In this document: positions 1 through 8,783 of the stretch, in pieces
How positions within the stretch are numbered: position 1 is the stretch's first letter
Layout of the letters: the number at the start of each line of letters is the position of its first letter
From: Aureibacillus halotolerans
Lineage (GTDB): Bacteria; Bacillota; Bacilli; Bacillales; DSM-28697
NCBI RefSeq assembly: GCF_004363045.1
Contig: NZ_SNYJ01000006.1
Coordinates: 50,978-114,977 of the forward strand
Reading direction: 5' to 3'
DNA: 64,000 nucleotides
Position numbers and translations under genes: made by a program
The notes under the pieces: model-generated
Database searches by the model: none
Told to the model about the DNA's origin: nothing
The model's input: the letters and a program-made list of their open reading frames with translations, nothing else

Positions 1-330
1 TGCTCATTGCCCTTATGGCAACTCCGCGCCTCCCAAGTCTTCGCGCCTCGAAAATCAAACGTTTTCATTCAGCCTGAAAACGTCGGATGAGAAACGCTCG
101 TTTTCTTCGTTGCTTTGCCTTGTCCGGTGCTCATTGCCCTTATGGCAACTCCGCGCCTCCCAAGTCTTCGCGCCTCGAAAATCAAACGTTTTCATTCAGC
201 CTGAAAACGTCGGATGAGAAACGCTCGCTTTCTTCGTTGCTTTGACTTGTCCGGTGCTCATTGCCCTTATGGCAACTCCGCGCCTCCCAAGTCTTCGCGC
301 TGAGATAAGTCAAACGTTTTCATTCAGCCT
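1..330. repeat. 127-bp tandem repeat array, about 2.6 copies
   Basis: Units beginning TGCTCATTGCCCTTATGG start at 1, 128 and 255, so the period is exactly 127 bp with only a few substitutions. Each complete unit contains a dyad (ACGTTTTCA, 7-nt loop, TGAAAACGT) and a second possible pairing GTTGC/GCAAC. The array reaches the left edge, so its full copy number is unknown. It lies just downstream of the minus-strand aldo/keto reductase gene. No open frame with a ribosome binding site is seen. A diverged single copy lies at 2357-2430. The family is not recognised. Confidence 0.85.
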
Positions 331-367
331 AGTTTTTTCCATGCATATCATTTAGAATGTGTGTTTT

Positions 368-1312
368 TTAGCTAGGTCTCGTAGATGAATCCAAATTCAA
401 CCATTGAATTTCTTCCTCTGATAGCGACACTCCTGCCCCTTCGCCACACGATTTCATTTCTGCTTCATTTTGTGGTCCAATAATCGCCGCTGTTGGGAAC
501 TTCTGATTCAACACATAGGCGAGTGCAATTTGAATCGTGGAGAGCCCTTTATCCTTTGCTAAAGCTTCAGCACGGTCATAGCGTTCCCAGTTTTCGTCGT
601 TATAAAATACTCTGACAAGGTCTTCGTTTTCAAAGTTATCTCGAGTGAAGCGACCTGTGAAGAACCCTCTAGCCTGTGAGGACCATGAGAAAATAGGTAG
701 CTTGCTCTCGTTGTGCCAATTCAATATATCATTATCTACACTAAGGCAATCGGCCCAATAAGGTTCTTTTGCTTTCGCCAGGCTCAAGTTTGGACTGGAG
801 AATGAAAAGCCTTGAAGACCATTCTTTTCAGCATATTGATTCGCTTCTTGAAGTCGTGCTGTCGTCCAATTGGATCCTCCAAACGATCCGATCCTTCCTG
901 CTTCCACATGTTCATTTAACCATTCCAATATGGCACCAACTGGAACAGAAGTATCATCCCTATGAAGGGCATACAATTCAACAGACTCCGTACGTAAACG
1001 ATCTAAGCTGATCTTTAGTTGCTCATCAATATCATGCTTCGTCACCGTAGAGCCTTGTTGATTTGGATGAGCGCCTTTTGTCCATAAATTGAAACGATCT
1101 CTCCATCCATTTTGCTCGACCGCGAGACCAATTGCTTTTTCGCTTTCCCCGCCAGCGTAAATAAAAGCTGTATCAATCGTATTTCCACCAATATCCAAAT
1201 AACTTTGTAAAATGCCCTTTACTTCGTCTAAACGATCCGGATGAAAATAATCAGACCCCATAATAAGCTGTGTTACTGGATTTTTTACTTTGTTCAATTG
1301 TACCGTTCTCAT
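368..1312 (-). CDS. Aldo/keto reductase
   Basis: A 314-residue NADPH-dependent carbonyl reductase of the aldo/keto reductase superfamily, expected to be a cytoplasmic TIM barrel. The catalytic tetrad is in place: Asp47 and Tyr52 in the stretch NTIDTAFIYAGGESE, Lys79 in LWTKG, and His117 in YALHRDD. The C-terminal region has the usual IIGPQNEAEMK cofactor-site pattern. Length is normal. The ATG at 1312 follows AGGTGATAAA, a good ribosome binding site. It appears monocistronic, with the 127-bp array just downstream. The substrate cannot be told; members reduce sugars, aldehydes or methylglyoxal. Family assignment is firm, specific function unknown. Confidence 0.9.
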   Translation of the reverse strand: MRTVQLNKVKNPVTQLIMGSDYFHPDRLDEVKGILQSYLDIGGNTIDTAFIYAGGESEKAIGLAVEQNGWRDRFNLWTKGAHPNQQGSTVTKHDIDEQLKISLDRLRTESVELYALHRDDTSVPVGAILEWLNEHVEAGRIGSFGGSNWTTARLQEANQYAEKNGLQGFSFSSPNLSLAKAKEPYWADCLSVDNDILNWHNESKLPIFSWSSQARGFFTGRFTRDNFENEDLVRVFYNDENWERYDRAEALAKDKGLSTIQIALAYVLNQKFPTAAIIGPQNEAEMKSCGEGAGVSLSEEEIQWLNLDSSTRPS

Positions 1313-1464
1313 TTTATCACCTCTGTATATTATCGTAAGCCTTTACATATTCCTCTGTCTTACAGTGCTGATCTGCAAATAAGGGTCGTACGATTACAAA
1401 ATTCGACTCTTTTCGTTCTTTTCCTGCCATATAGAGAAACTTATTATAGACTTTATTAAATTAA

Positions 1465-2307
1465 TTAGTTTAGTTCATTTAAAATCGTTGCCTGCAGAGC
1501 TTGTTGTAACTTGGATGTCAGTGACCCAGGGGCATCTGTCAATTTCTTCGCATTCAATGTTGTGATTGGACGAATCCGCTGTGTTGTTGAAGTGATAAAT
1601 ACTTCGTCTGCTTGCTCTAAAAATTGTATTGAAAATGGCTCCTCAACAACTTGATGTCCAGCCTCTTTCGCCAGTTTAATAACATACTGCCTTGTGATTC
1701 CGTTTAAAATGAGGTGGTTCGCTGGATGGGTATAAAGGATGCCATCGTTCACGACAAACACGTTGGTCGAGCTGCCCTCAGTGACAATCCCCTCACGATG
1801 CAAAATCGCCTCATCTGCCCCGCTTTCGGACGCCTCCTGTTTAGCAAGCACGCTGCCTAGCAAATTTAAGGACTTGATATCACACCGGAGCCACCGAATA
1901 TCAGCTAAAGTGATCGCTTTTCCTTCCTGCAATGCATGTGCCGAGGAGGCATTAGACATCGTGTAAGCGTAGCAACAACCAACCGTGGTTGGCGATGGAA
2001 ATGCATGATTTCGCGATGCTGTCCCTCGCGTCACCTGAATATATACCATGCCGTTCTCACAATGTGTTTTTTCCACGAGTTCGTTCATCGCTTTTTCGAA
2101 GGTTTGATACGTAAACCCATGCTGAATTCTCAATGCTGCACAGGAGTTCTCCAAACGATTGAAATGATCTCGAGTGAAAAGCAAACGTCCCGCTTTCACA
2201 GCCACAACTTCATAAATGCCATCACCAAATTGAAATCCACGTTCTTCGACATCAATTGTTGGTTGTTCAGTAAATGTCCCATTGACATAGATAAGTGAAT
2301 TACGCAT
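1465..2307 (-). CDS. dat: D-amino-acid aminotransferase (class IV PLP enzyme)
   Basis: A PLP-dependent D-amino-acid transaminase of fold type IV, which interconverts D-alanine and alpha-ketoglutarate with pyruvate and D-glutamate and so feeds peptidoglycan precursors. The N-terminus (YVNGTF, ERGFQFGDGIYEV) and the substrate carboxylate motif RGTASRNH are typical, as are TEGSSTNVF and TSTTQRIRPI. A longer frame opens at 2313, but AGGAGGG (2320-2314) abuts that ATG. The ATG at 2307 sits about 6 nt from the Shine-Dalgarno sequence and puts the PLP lysine at residue 145, the position known for Bacillus D-amino-acid transaminase, so that start (280 aa) is chosen. Branched-chain or aminodeoxychorismate lyase relatives are less likely. 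Confidence 0.9.
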   Translation of the reverse strand: MRNSLIYVNGTFTEQPTIDVEERGFQFGDGIYEVVAVKAGRLLFTRDHFNRLENSCAALRIQHGFTYQTFEKAMNELVEKTHCENGMVYIQVTRGTASRNHAFPSPTTVGCCYAYTMSNASSAHALQEGKAITLADIRWLRCDIKSLNLLGSVLAKQEASESGADEAILHREGIVTEGSSTNVFVVNDGILYTHPANHLILNGITRQYVIKLAKEAGHQVVEEPFSIQFLEQADEVFITSTTQRIRPITTLNAKKLTDAPGSLTSKLQQALQATILNELN

Positions 2308-2356
2308 TGTCATCCCTCCTGAGGGGTTTCTTTCTACTTTATCATATAAACTCAGG

Positions 2357-2430
2357 CTGATGAGAAACGCTCGCTTTCTTTGTTGCTTTGCCTTGTCCGG
2401 TGCTCATTGCCTTTGTGGCAACTCCGCTCC
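2357..2430. repeat. Diverged single copy of the 127-bp repeat family
   Basis: The stretch GATGAGAAACGCTCGCTTTC followed by TTGCTTTGCCTTGTCCGGTGCTCATTGC matches the junction of two units of the array at 1-330. It then diverges (CTTTGTGGCAACTCCGCTCC). It sits between dat and the GH4 gene, outside both coding regions, showing that the family is dispersed as well as tandem. Confidence 0.75.
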
Positions 2431-2484
2431 TTTCAAAACTTTGTACTTCGAAACGTGACTCACTGATGGACGTTCATCAACCCA

Positions 2485-3810
2485 TTAAACAGAGACTTGT
2501 TTGCCATGAAACTGTGGAAGCCATGCGCCATGGGCCTCGATTAAGTCATCACACAGTGAAACGATATCATCTAGCGAGAGCTCAGCAGATGTATGTGGAT
2601 CAAGAAACGCTGCTTGATAAAGTGTATCCTTGCTGCCGCTGATGGCTGCCTCAATTGTGAGAAGCTGGGTGTTGATATTCGTACGATTTAGCGCTGCCAG
2701 CTGTTCTGGCAATTCACCAACATAGGTAGGCTGAACGCCGTTTTTATCGACGAGACATGGAACTTCAACGACGGCCTTTTCAGGAAGATTCGAAATTAAC
2801 CCCCCTTGGTTTAATACGTTGCCACCAATTTTAAATGGCACATCGGTTTCCATCGCCTCCAAGATGTACGATGCATATTCGTGTGTGCGCTTGTGCTCCA
2901 GTGCTTTGTTATTGACCATTTCCTCACGCATTTTTTCCCAGCCGGCAATTTGATTTACGCAACGTCTTGGATACTCGTCAAGCGGAATGTTAAAGCGCTC
3001 GATAAGCTCAGGGTAATTGCTTTTAATGAAATACGGCAAGTATTCCGCATTATGCTCAGATGATTCGGTGACGTAAAACCCAAAGCGATGCATCATTTCA
3101 TAACGAACCATGTCCCCATGCTTTTCAGACGCATTTTTTTCTATGGCACGACGTTTTATTTCTGGGTAAAGGTCCTCGCCATCCTTCGTTATGTCTAGCA
3201 GCCAAGCCATGTGATTTATCCCTGCAATTGAATGCTTAATGTTCTTATTTTCAATACCTAAATCACGTAGCAAGCCCGTTGCACAGCCTTGTACGGAGTG
3301 GCAAAGACCAACCGTTTTGATGCCACCATGACGAATCATGGCTCCGGTCAGAGCAGCCATTGGGTTTGTATAGTTTAAAAACCAAGCATCCGGACACACT
3401 TCCTGCATTTCTTGGGCAAAATCAAGCATAACAGGAATGGTTCTTAACGAGCGAAAGAGTCCCCCAATACCAAGAGTATCCGCGATGGTTTGTCGCAAGC
3501 CGTATTTTTTAGGCACTTCAAAATCTGTAATGGTACACGGATCGTACCCGCCTACTTGAATCGAATTAATGACATAGGATGCACCGCGCAATGCTTCTTT
3601 ACGATCTGTATAGGCTTTGATCGTTACTTTTGTATTCTCTGTGGAAGCTGCTAAGTTAAGAAGCATTTGTTCAGAATCCTTAAGCCTTTCCAAGTCAATA
3701 TCAAACAACGCAAATTCAGCTTCGGCCAGAGCAGGCGTTTGCATGCAGTCTCCTAACACATTTTTCGCAAAAACCGTACTTCCAGCGCCTAAATACGTAA
3801 TTTTTGGCAT
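2485..3810 (-). CDS. melA: Alpha-galactosidase, glycoside hydrolase family 4
   Basis: A GH4 enzyme of about 441 residues, cytoplasmic, using NAD+ and a divalent metal to cleave alpha-galactosides such as melibiose by an oxidation/elimination mechanism. The N-terminus carries the Rossmann motif YLGAGSTVF. Metal and substrate motifs NYTNPM, GLCHSVQG and AGINHMAW follow, the CHSVQ form being typical of MelA rather than of alpha-glucosidases or of the alpha-galacturonidase LplD. The frame extends to 3849, but GGAGGG precedes the ATG at 3810 by about 8 nt, so the shorter start is used. It is divergent from an AraC-type regulator that probably controls it. Substrate assignment is inference from motif type. 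Confidence 0.88.
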   Translation of the reverse strand: MPKITYLGAGSTVFAKNVLGDCMQTPALAEAEFALFDIDLERLKDSEQMLLNLAASTENTKVTIKAYTDRKEALRGASYVINSIQVGGYDPCTITDFEVPKKYGLRQTIADTLGIGGLFRSLRTIPVMLDFAQEMQEVCPDAWFLNYTNPMAALTGAMIRHGGIKTVGLCHSVQGCATGLLRDLGIENKNIKHSIAGINHMAWLLDITKDGEDLYPEIKRRAIEKNASEKHGDMVRYEMMHRFGFYVTESSEHNAEYLPYFIKSNYPELIERFNIPLDEYPRRCVNQIAGWEKMREEMVNNKALEHKRTHEYASYILEAMETDVPFKIGGNVLNQGGLISNLPEKAVVEVPCLVDKNGVQPTYVGELPEQLAALNRTNINTQLLTIEAAISGSKDTLYQAAFLDPHTSAELSLDDIVSLCDDLIEAHGAWLPQFHGKQVSV

Positions 3811-3867
3811 TATTATGCCCTCCTTATTGTATCTTTTTGTGGTGCACACTCTTGTTCAAATGCGTTC

Positions 3868-3902
3868 ATTATACTAAGCTTAGTAAAAAGATAGCGCTAT
3901 CA
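3868..3902. promoter_or_regulatory. Divergent melA/araC control region with cre-like site
   Basis: On the minus strand a perfect -10 TATAAT (3873-3868) lies upstream of the GH4 gene, but the -35 position has no recognisable hexamer, as expected for an activator-dependent promoter. A perfect 12-bp palindrome ACTAAGCTTAGT (3873-3884) fills the spacer. AGATAGCGCTATCA (3889-3902) fits the CcpA cre consensus TGWNANCGNTNWCA with one mismatch and overlaps the -35 area. This suggests AraC-type activation together with carbon catabolite repression. No binding data are visible. Confidence 0.55.
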
Positions 3903-3936
3903 CAAGGGTAAATCTCAATACAGAGAGGGTAAAAAA

Positions 3937-4821
3937 TTGCTTACTAATCACATCAATCGCACATTCGGTTTTCATTTCAAAGAAAAGCGTTCTAGCTCGT
4001 TTGCAAACATAACGTCTGTGGGATGGGAAAAACAGACGAGTCAAGCCTACTATCTTGATGGCATCCAACGGAAAGAGAGCAAGCGTGCGGCCTTTCAATA
4101 TACGCTTTCTGGCCGCGGTGAGATGATTCATGAAGGAAAGAAATACACATTAAAGGCCGGGCAGGCATTTTACATTCATTTCCCAAGTGATCATACGTAT
4201 TATCTTCCTGAAAATAGTGATTCATGGGAGTTTATCTATCTCACACTCCAAGGGGATGAGCTGCTTCATTATCATCAGGAGATCTTAAAATCATTTGGCC
4301 CTGTTCTAACATTGCACTCAGATTCTATGCCTATTCAAAAGCTGATATCCATCTGGAAGCTAGCTTCTGAGAACCTAATTCAAGATTCCTATTTTGCTTC
4401 TTCCCTTGCCTACCAGTTTGCGATGGAGCTCAATCGTTACGTCCACTCTCTTGGAAGTTCTTCATCTGATTGGCCAGCTGCCGTCGTAAAAGCCACAGTT
4501 CTCGTGCAAGAGCAATATGATAGAGACCTTTCGATTGATGACCTCGTACGAGTTTCACAGCTTTCTCGCTACCATTTCACACGTTTATTCAAGCGAACGA
4601 TGCATATGACGCCAGTTCAATACATGACGAAGGTACGGATGGAAAGAGCAATGGTTTTATTATCATCAAGTACAGCCTCAATTAAAGAGATTGCCTCTCA
4701 ATGTGGCTATAGTGAGCCTAATTATTTTCATAAAGTGTTTCGAAAGACGGTTGGGATGAGTGCTGGCGAATTTCGTAAGCAGGATCAATATCGACCTGTT
4801 GATGTGATGATTATGGATTAA
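3937..4821 (+). CDS. AraC-family regulator, sugar-binding cupin type
   Basis: A 294-residue one-component transcription factor. Residues about 45-100 form an AraC-type cupin sensor (SGRGEMIHEGKKYTLKAGQ and HFPSDHTYYL). The C-terminal hundred residues hold two helix-turn-helix units (SIDDLVRVSQLSRYHFTRLF near 199-218 and IKEIASQCGYSEPNYFHKVF near 249-268). The start is TTG at 3937 after GAGAGGGT, about 6 nt away. It is divergent from the GH4 alpha-galactosidase over a 126-bp region with operator-like dyads. By analogy with MelR/MsmR-type regulators it probably activates that gene in response to an alpha-galactoside; this is inference. Confidence 0.88.
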   Translation: MLTNHINRTFGFHFKEKRSSSFANITSVGWEKQTSQAYYLDGIQRKESKRAAFQYTLSGRGEMIHEGKKYTLKAGQAFYIHFPSDHTYYLPENSDSWEFIYLTLQGDELLHYHQEILKSFGPVLTLHSDSMPIQKLISIWKLASENLIQDSYFASSLAYQFAMELNRYVHSLGSSSSDWPAAVVKATVLVQEQYDRDLSIDDLVRVSQLSRYHFTRLFKRTMHMTPVQYMTKVRMERAMVLLSSSTASIKEIASQCGYSEPNYFHKVFRKTVGMSAGEFRKQDQYRPVDVMIMD

Positions 4822-4954
4822 CGACGACACTGTTTTTAACACAAAATAACGCTGCATTATGATGTTCTCTCATGATTTTTTACCTACGACTAAAGGAGTC
4901 GATACTTTTTGACGATATAGATTGTAGGTATCTAATCTAAGGGAGTGGTAGCAC

Positions 4955-5980
4955 GTGTTTAAACGTAAAAACAGCGGAAGTAGCCTACAATATGAAAGCC
5001 TTCTTCAAGAGCATCAACGCGTCTTAGCTGAACAGGAGAAACAAAAAAAACAATCAAACAAATTGTTAGATCAACTATACGTAGACATTACAGAAACCAT
5101 TGAGCAACACCAGCAAACACATTCCCAACACGGTCAAGTCGACCAATTGATTTCGCAAATTAAATCACGATTTGAAAATGTGAAGGAAATAACGAGCCAG
5201 TCCAATGACAATACCAATCAAATGCTGACAAAAAGCAAGGCATTGCTTTCTTCAACCGAAAAAATGGATGAGATCTCAAAAGAGGGAAAAACCTCTGTAT
5301 CCCAAGTGCAAACGTTAATGAATCAGCTTGTCGATCAGTCTAAGCAGACGTCGGAAAGCATGACGCAATTGGGCGTTCGTTCAAAAGAGATTGAAAACAT
5401 TGTAAAAGTCATTCATGATATAGCCGAGCAAACCAACCTACTCGCACTGAACGCTTCCATCGAAGCAGCCCGTGCTGGGGAGCACGGTAGAGGCTTCGCG
5501 GTTGTTGCTGATGAGGTGCGTAAGCTGGCTGAAAGCACGTCTCATAGCACGAAAAACATTGACGAGCTTACAAAACGAATTCAACAAGAGATTGAAGATG
5601 CCTTAAATGATGCTGAAAACAACCTTGAAATCATTCAAAGTGGCATGAGCTTGTCTGAAGAAGTGACCAACATCATTGATCAGGTGCAGGCTTCAATCGA
5701 TCGTACCAAGGGGGATGTATCTCAAGTTCTCGCATCAATCCAAGAACAGAAAGCTTTTAGTGAAGAAGTGCTTACCGAAATCAATTCGACCTCTGAAGTG
5801 TTTGACCATACAAACCACGCCATGATCGAAGTGCTCACCTCTTCTGATGAGCTCCAGCAAAAGCTGGCTGAGGAATTACTCGCAATTAAACCAGCAGCAT
5901 CTCCGCAAAAGGAAGAGGAGAAAGTCGTTTCAATGAATGAGAAAACAAGTCAGGCTGAAGCAGCAGCTTCTAAAGAGTAG
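4955..5980 (+). CDS. Soluble methyl-accepting chemotaxis-like signalling protein
   Basis: A 341-residue protein with no membrane segment, so a cytoplasmic chemoreceptor-like protein. Residues 1-60 are a charged coiled coil. The central part is a methyl-accepting signalling domain with the conserved hairpin tip [20 protein letters not shown] followed by [18 protein letters not shown], the CheW/CheA contact region. There is no HAMP and no recognisable ligand domain, so what it senses is unclear. The start is GTG at 4955 after GGGAGTGG. It is a single gene ended by a strong shared terminator. It may be a soluble receptor or act independently of chemotaxis; no che genes are in the window. Confidence 0.85.
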   Translation: MFKRKNSGSSLQYESLLQEHQRVLAEQEKQKKQSNKLLDQLYVDITETIEQHQQTHSQHGQVDQLISQIKSRFENVKEITSQSNDNTNQMLTKSKALLSSTEKMDEISKEGKTSVSQVQTLMNQLVDQSKQTSESMTQLGVRSKEIENIVKVIHDIAEQTNLLALNASIEAARAGEHGRGFAVVADEVRKLAESTSHSTKNIDELTKRIQQEIEDALNDAENNLEIIQSGMSLSEEVTNIIDQVQASIDRTKGDVSQVLASIQEQKAFSEEVLTEINSTSEVFDHTNHAMIEVLTSSDELQQKLAEELLAIKPAASPQKEEEKVVSMNEKTSQAEAAASKE

Positions 5981-5991
5981 TCAATTACGAC

Positions 5992-6027
5992 AAAAGCGCC
6001 TAGGAGCCGACTCCTAGGCGCTTTTTC
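5992..6027. terminator. Strong bidirectional intrinsic terminator
   Basis: AAAAGCGCCTAGGAG (5992-6006), a 4-nt loop CCGA and CTCCTAGGCGCTTTT (6011-6025) form a perfect 15-bp stem flanked by A and T runs. It lies between the convergent chemoreceptor-like gene and the VWA gene cluster and can end transcripts from both sides. Confidence 0.93.
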
Positions 6028-6029
6028 TA

Positions 6030-8783
6030 TCATCGCTGACGACGCTTTTTGGCATCCAATAAACGCTTCATTCGATCGTCTTTATCCGTTCGTTCTCCCG
6101 ACTCTTCTACTGTCTTACCTCCTTTTGTTTTCGTAGATTTATTGTTTTTATTTTGTGCAACTTGCGCTGATTTTTCTCTTATGTTTGGTACCCTTCCCTT
6201 TTGAGGAGAACGAGATTCAGTATCCTTCTTCGTCGCAAAAGAAGCTTGCATTGTGCTTGCCAGTCTAACCGGAAACCCAAACCTCCTAAGAGCGATTTCC
6301 ATAAAAAAGAGGAAAAAGACGAGCAATATGAGCCAACGCCCTACCTCTGTTGCCTGCTGAGGGGGATTTTCCATAGGAGCAAAGACGTCCTTCAAACTCT
6401 CAATGACTTGTCCACCACCTGCGTTTGCCACTCGTTGTGCCAGTTGTTTATTCTCAGTTCGTAAGTCAAATTCCTCGGAAAAAGGAACGGTAATGCCTTT
6501 TTGAAAAACCAGTTCTTTTCCTTCGGCTCCTTCTTCAAACAACTGTAGATAATACACACCTGCTTGCGATGGAAAACGGATTTCATAACTTCCAGGACCA
6601 GTCACTCTCGTTGTTGTTTCGACAATGTCACCTTCTTCAGACACGACCTGCGAAACAAGTGGTGTCGTCGTATTGCTTTCAGATGTGACAGTTACCTTCG
6701 CTTCATCAGCGATCCGATTGACCTGTGTATAATAAGGGTCTGTCGAGTTACTCCGAAAGGTTGACGTAATGATATCTCCCCAAAAAGGCTGCCAATTCGA
6801 CCACGTCGGCCACCCTCCTGACCATTCTCCGCTAAGGTCGGATGTCCAAGCGACCGTTTCACCTAACCCATAGGACCATTGAGCAAGGATAGGATCCGCC
6901 TTTGCACTTTCTAGGATGACTGACGCTCTACCTTTCGCCGTTGTCGCAATGTAGGCATTCATTTGCGGAGCACCATTTGAAAACCAATTTGAATAGGCGC
7001 CAGTGGAGCGAAACGTGGGATAAAAGGGATCATCAACAATATAGGTTCTCGTCGTTAACGCCGTCTCTCTTGAAAGAATGGTTGGAATCGTACTGACATC
7101 AAGGACATTGTAAAAACGTCCCTCACCAATCTCAGCAAGCCCTTCTAGTAGTCTGCGATCAGCTGAGTCCCCAATCGCCACCGAAGAAAGCGTAATATTG
7201 TTGTCTAGCCCATCTGATAGAAGGCTGTTGTAGGCGGCGTTGGACGATGAATGCCCGTCAGTTAATAACACGATATGCTTGCGTTGCACGTCAAGCGCCC
7301 TAAGTCTGTCATACGCCATACGTAGCCCTGGCATAATGTCGGTTCCACCACCTGATGTTAGGGTACCAACTTGGTTAATGGCCTCCTCTTTATCCTCCAG
7401 CGTTTGCAGCGGTAACACTTCCCATGGTGCACTATCAAAGGCAATTAGCCCAACGGCATCCTTTTCTCTCACCATTTCAATCGATCTTGCAACAGCTTCC
7501 TTCGCAATTGAAAGCTTGTAGCCGCTCATACTTCCAGAACGGTCAAGAACGTAAACAATGCCGAGAGATGGTATTTCCTTCTCTCCTGAGAGGGACATCG
7601 ATACAGGCAACACTTTTTCGATTGGTGTATTAAAGTACCCCCCTAGACCAAAACTTTGATCTCCTCCCGTCATGATAAACCCCATGCCAAACTCTTTGAC
7701 CGCTGTCTCTACCATTTCCATTTGCTCCTGAGAGAGTGAGGAGCCTGGCACATTTGCCATTAGTAGAGCATCATAATCCAGGAGGCTTGTAAGCGTCATT
7801 GGAAATTGAGAACTTGCAATTACATCAACGCCCATATTTATTGGTTGTAAGGCACTGCTGACATTGACTGCGTTACCGGGTTCTCCTTCCACAATAAGAA
7901 CTCTAGGTGGTCCTTCAACCGTCGACACACCATAAGCCACATTATTTTCTGCGACGTTGTCCTGAGGCAGCTGAATTTCTGCCTTGTACACATCGGTTCC
8001 TGCCGTTTCAGTGAGTGCTGAAAATTGAAAAGCATTTGCCCCTTCATCTAATGCGACCGTTTCATTTGCAATCACATTGTTGTTTTTTAGGATGCGTAAT
8101 GAGGCTTCTCCAGAGATAGTACTATCGACAGTTACTTGTAGGTTTGCCAATTCTCCCTGATAGACAGTAGCAGGCGTTTCAAAGAGAGCGATTGAAGCAT
8201 CTGGACCAGTCATCGGAGCATACGTCATGACGTCGATAGTAATGTTTTGCTGCTGAGCGATTGATGCGGCGTCTACAGCATCCCCAGCTGTTTCATTGCC
8301 ATCTGTGAGCATGACGATCCTTCCTCCGCCTTGATTCGTTAGCAGCCCTGATGCTAGCTGGATCCCCTCACTAAGATTTGTCACATCTTGCTTCACTTGA
8401 GATAAGTCAGAGCCAAACGATAAATTGTTTTGCAGCGACCTTTCGACAACAGCTTCTTGCCCAAGAGACACAATCCCATATTGATCATTTTCATTTTTCA
8501 CTTCCACAATCTCTGAAATGTCCTTGAGCATTTTATTTCCCTGATTTTCAACTGATGCAGATTGATCAATGACAAAGATGACATTCTCTTCATCCTTAGT
8601 CAGACGCTGCTCTGGCTGTGCAATGGCTGCGACTAAAAGAAGGACGATCATTGTTCGCAAACTAAAAATAGTCCAGCGATCGTAGCTTGGCAATGCCTTT
8701 AACGAACGTAGAAAAAACCAAAGCCATGCGATGCATGGAAGCAGCAATAGAAGGGCGAATGGATTAAGAAACGCGAATTCCAC
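6030..8783 (-). CDS. Large membrane protein with two VWA domains and a GATase1-like segment
   Basis: A 917-residue protein, last gene of a long operon. Two membrane helices lie near residues 10-25 and 40-56. A first von Willebrand A domain has the MIDAS motif DQSAS (73-77). A beta-rich region follows, then a class I glutamine-amidotransferase-like Rossmann segment (about 292-395, ending in MTGGDQSFGLGG). A second VWA domain has DRSGS (414-418) and the GGGTD metal threonine (481). The single C-terminal helix RWLILLVFFLFFMEIAL precedes a basic tail. The domains between the membrane segments probably face outside. The start is GTG after GGGGAGGTG. It overlaps the upstream gene by 20 nt. Probably acts with MoxR and DUF58; the exact role is unknown. 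Confidence 0.85.
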   Translation of the reverse strand: MEFAFLNPFALLLLLPCIAWLWFFLRSLKALPSYDRWTIFSLRTMIVLLLVAAIAQPEQRLTKDEENVIFVIDQSASVENQGNKMLKDISEIVEVKNENDQYGIVSLGQEAVVERSLQNNLSFGSDLSQVKQDVTNLSEGIQLASGLLTNQGGGRIVMLTDGNETAGDAVDAASIAQQQNITIDVMTYAPMTGPDASIALFETPATVYQGELANLQVTVDSTISGEASLRILKNNNVIANETVALDEGANAFQFSALTETAGTDVYKAEIQLPQDNVAENNVAYGVSTVEGPPRVLIVEGEPGNAVNVSSALQPINMGVDVIASSQFPMTLTSLLDYDALLMANVPGSSLSQEQMEMVETAVKEFGMGFIMTGGDQSFGLGGYFNTPIEKVLPVSMSLSGEKEIPSLGIVYVLDRSGSMSGYKLSIAKEAVARSIEMVREKDAVGLIAFDSAPWEVLPLQTLEDKEEAINQVGTLTSGGGTDIMPGLRMAYDRLRALDVQRKHIVLLTDGHSSSNAAYNSLLSDGLDNNITLSSVAIGDSADRRLLEGLAEIGEGRFYNVLDVSTIPTILSRETALTTRTYIVDDPFYPTFRSTGAYSNWFSNGAPQMNAYIATTAKGRASVILESAKADPILAQWSYGLGETVAWTSDLSGEWSGGWPTWSNWQPFWGDIITSTFRSNSTDPYYTQVNRIADEAKVTVTSESNTTTPLVSQVVSEEGDIVETTTRVTGPGSYEIRFPSQAGVYYLQLFEEGAEGKELVFQKGITVPFSEEFDLRTENKQLAQRVANAGGGQVIESLKDVFAPMENPPQQATEVGRWLILLVFFLFFMEIALRRFGFPVRLASTMQASFATKKDTESRSPQKGRVPNIREKSAQVAQNKNNKSTKTKGGKTVEESGERTDKDDRMKRLLDAKKRRQR

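Noticed and set aside
1-330. 127-bp repeats as CRISPR or rRNA-linked spacer
   Set aside because: Units are contiguous and almost identical with no variable spacer, and no RNA gene is nearby.
2485-3849. Longer GH4 start at 3849
   Set aside because: Thirteen extra residues of poor sequence and no ribosome binding site, whereas GGAGGG supports 3810.
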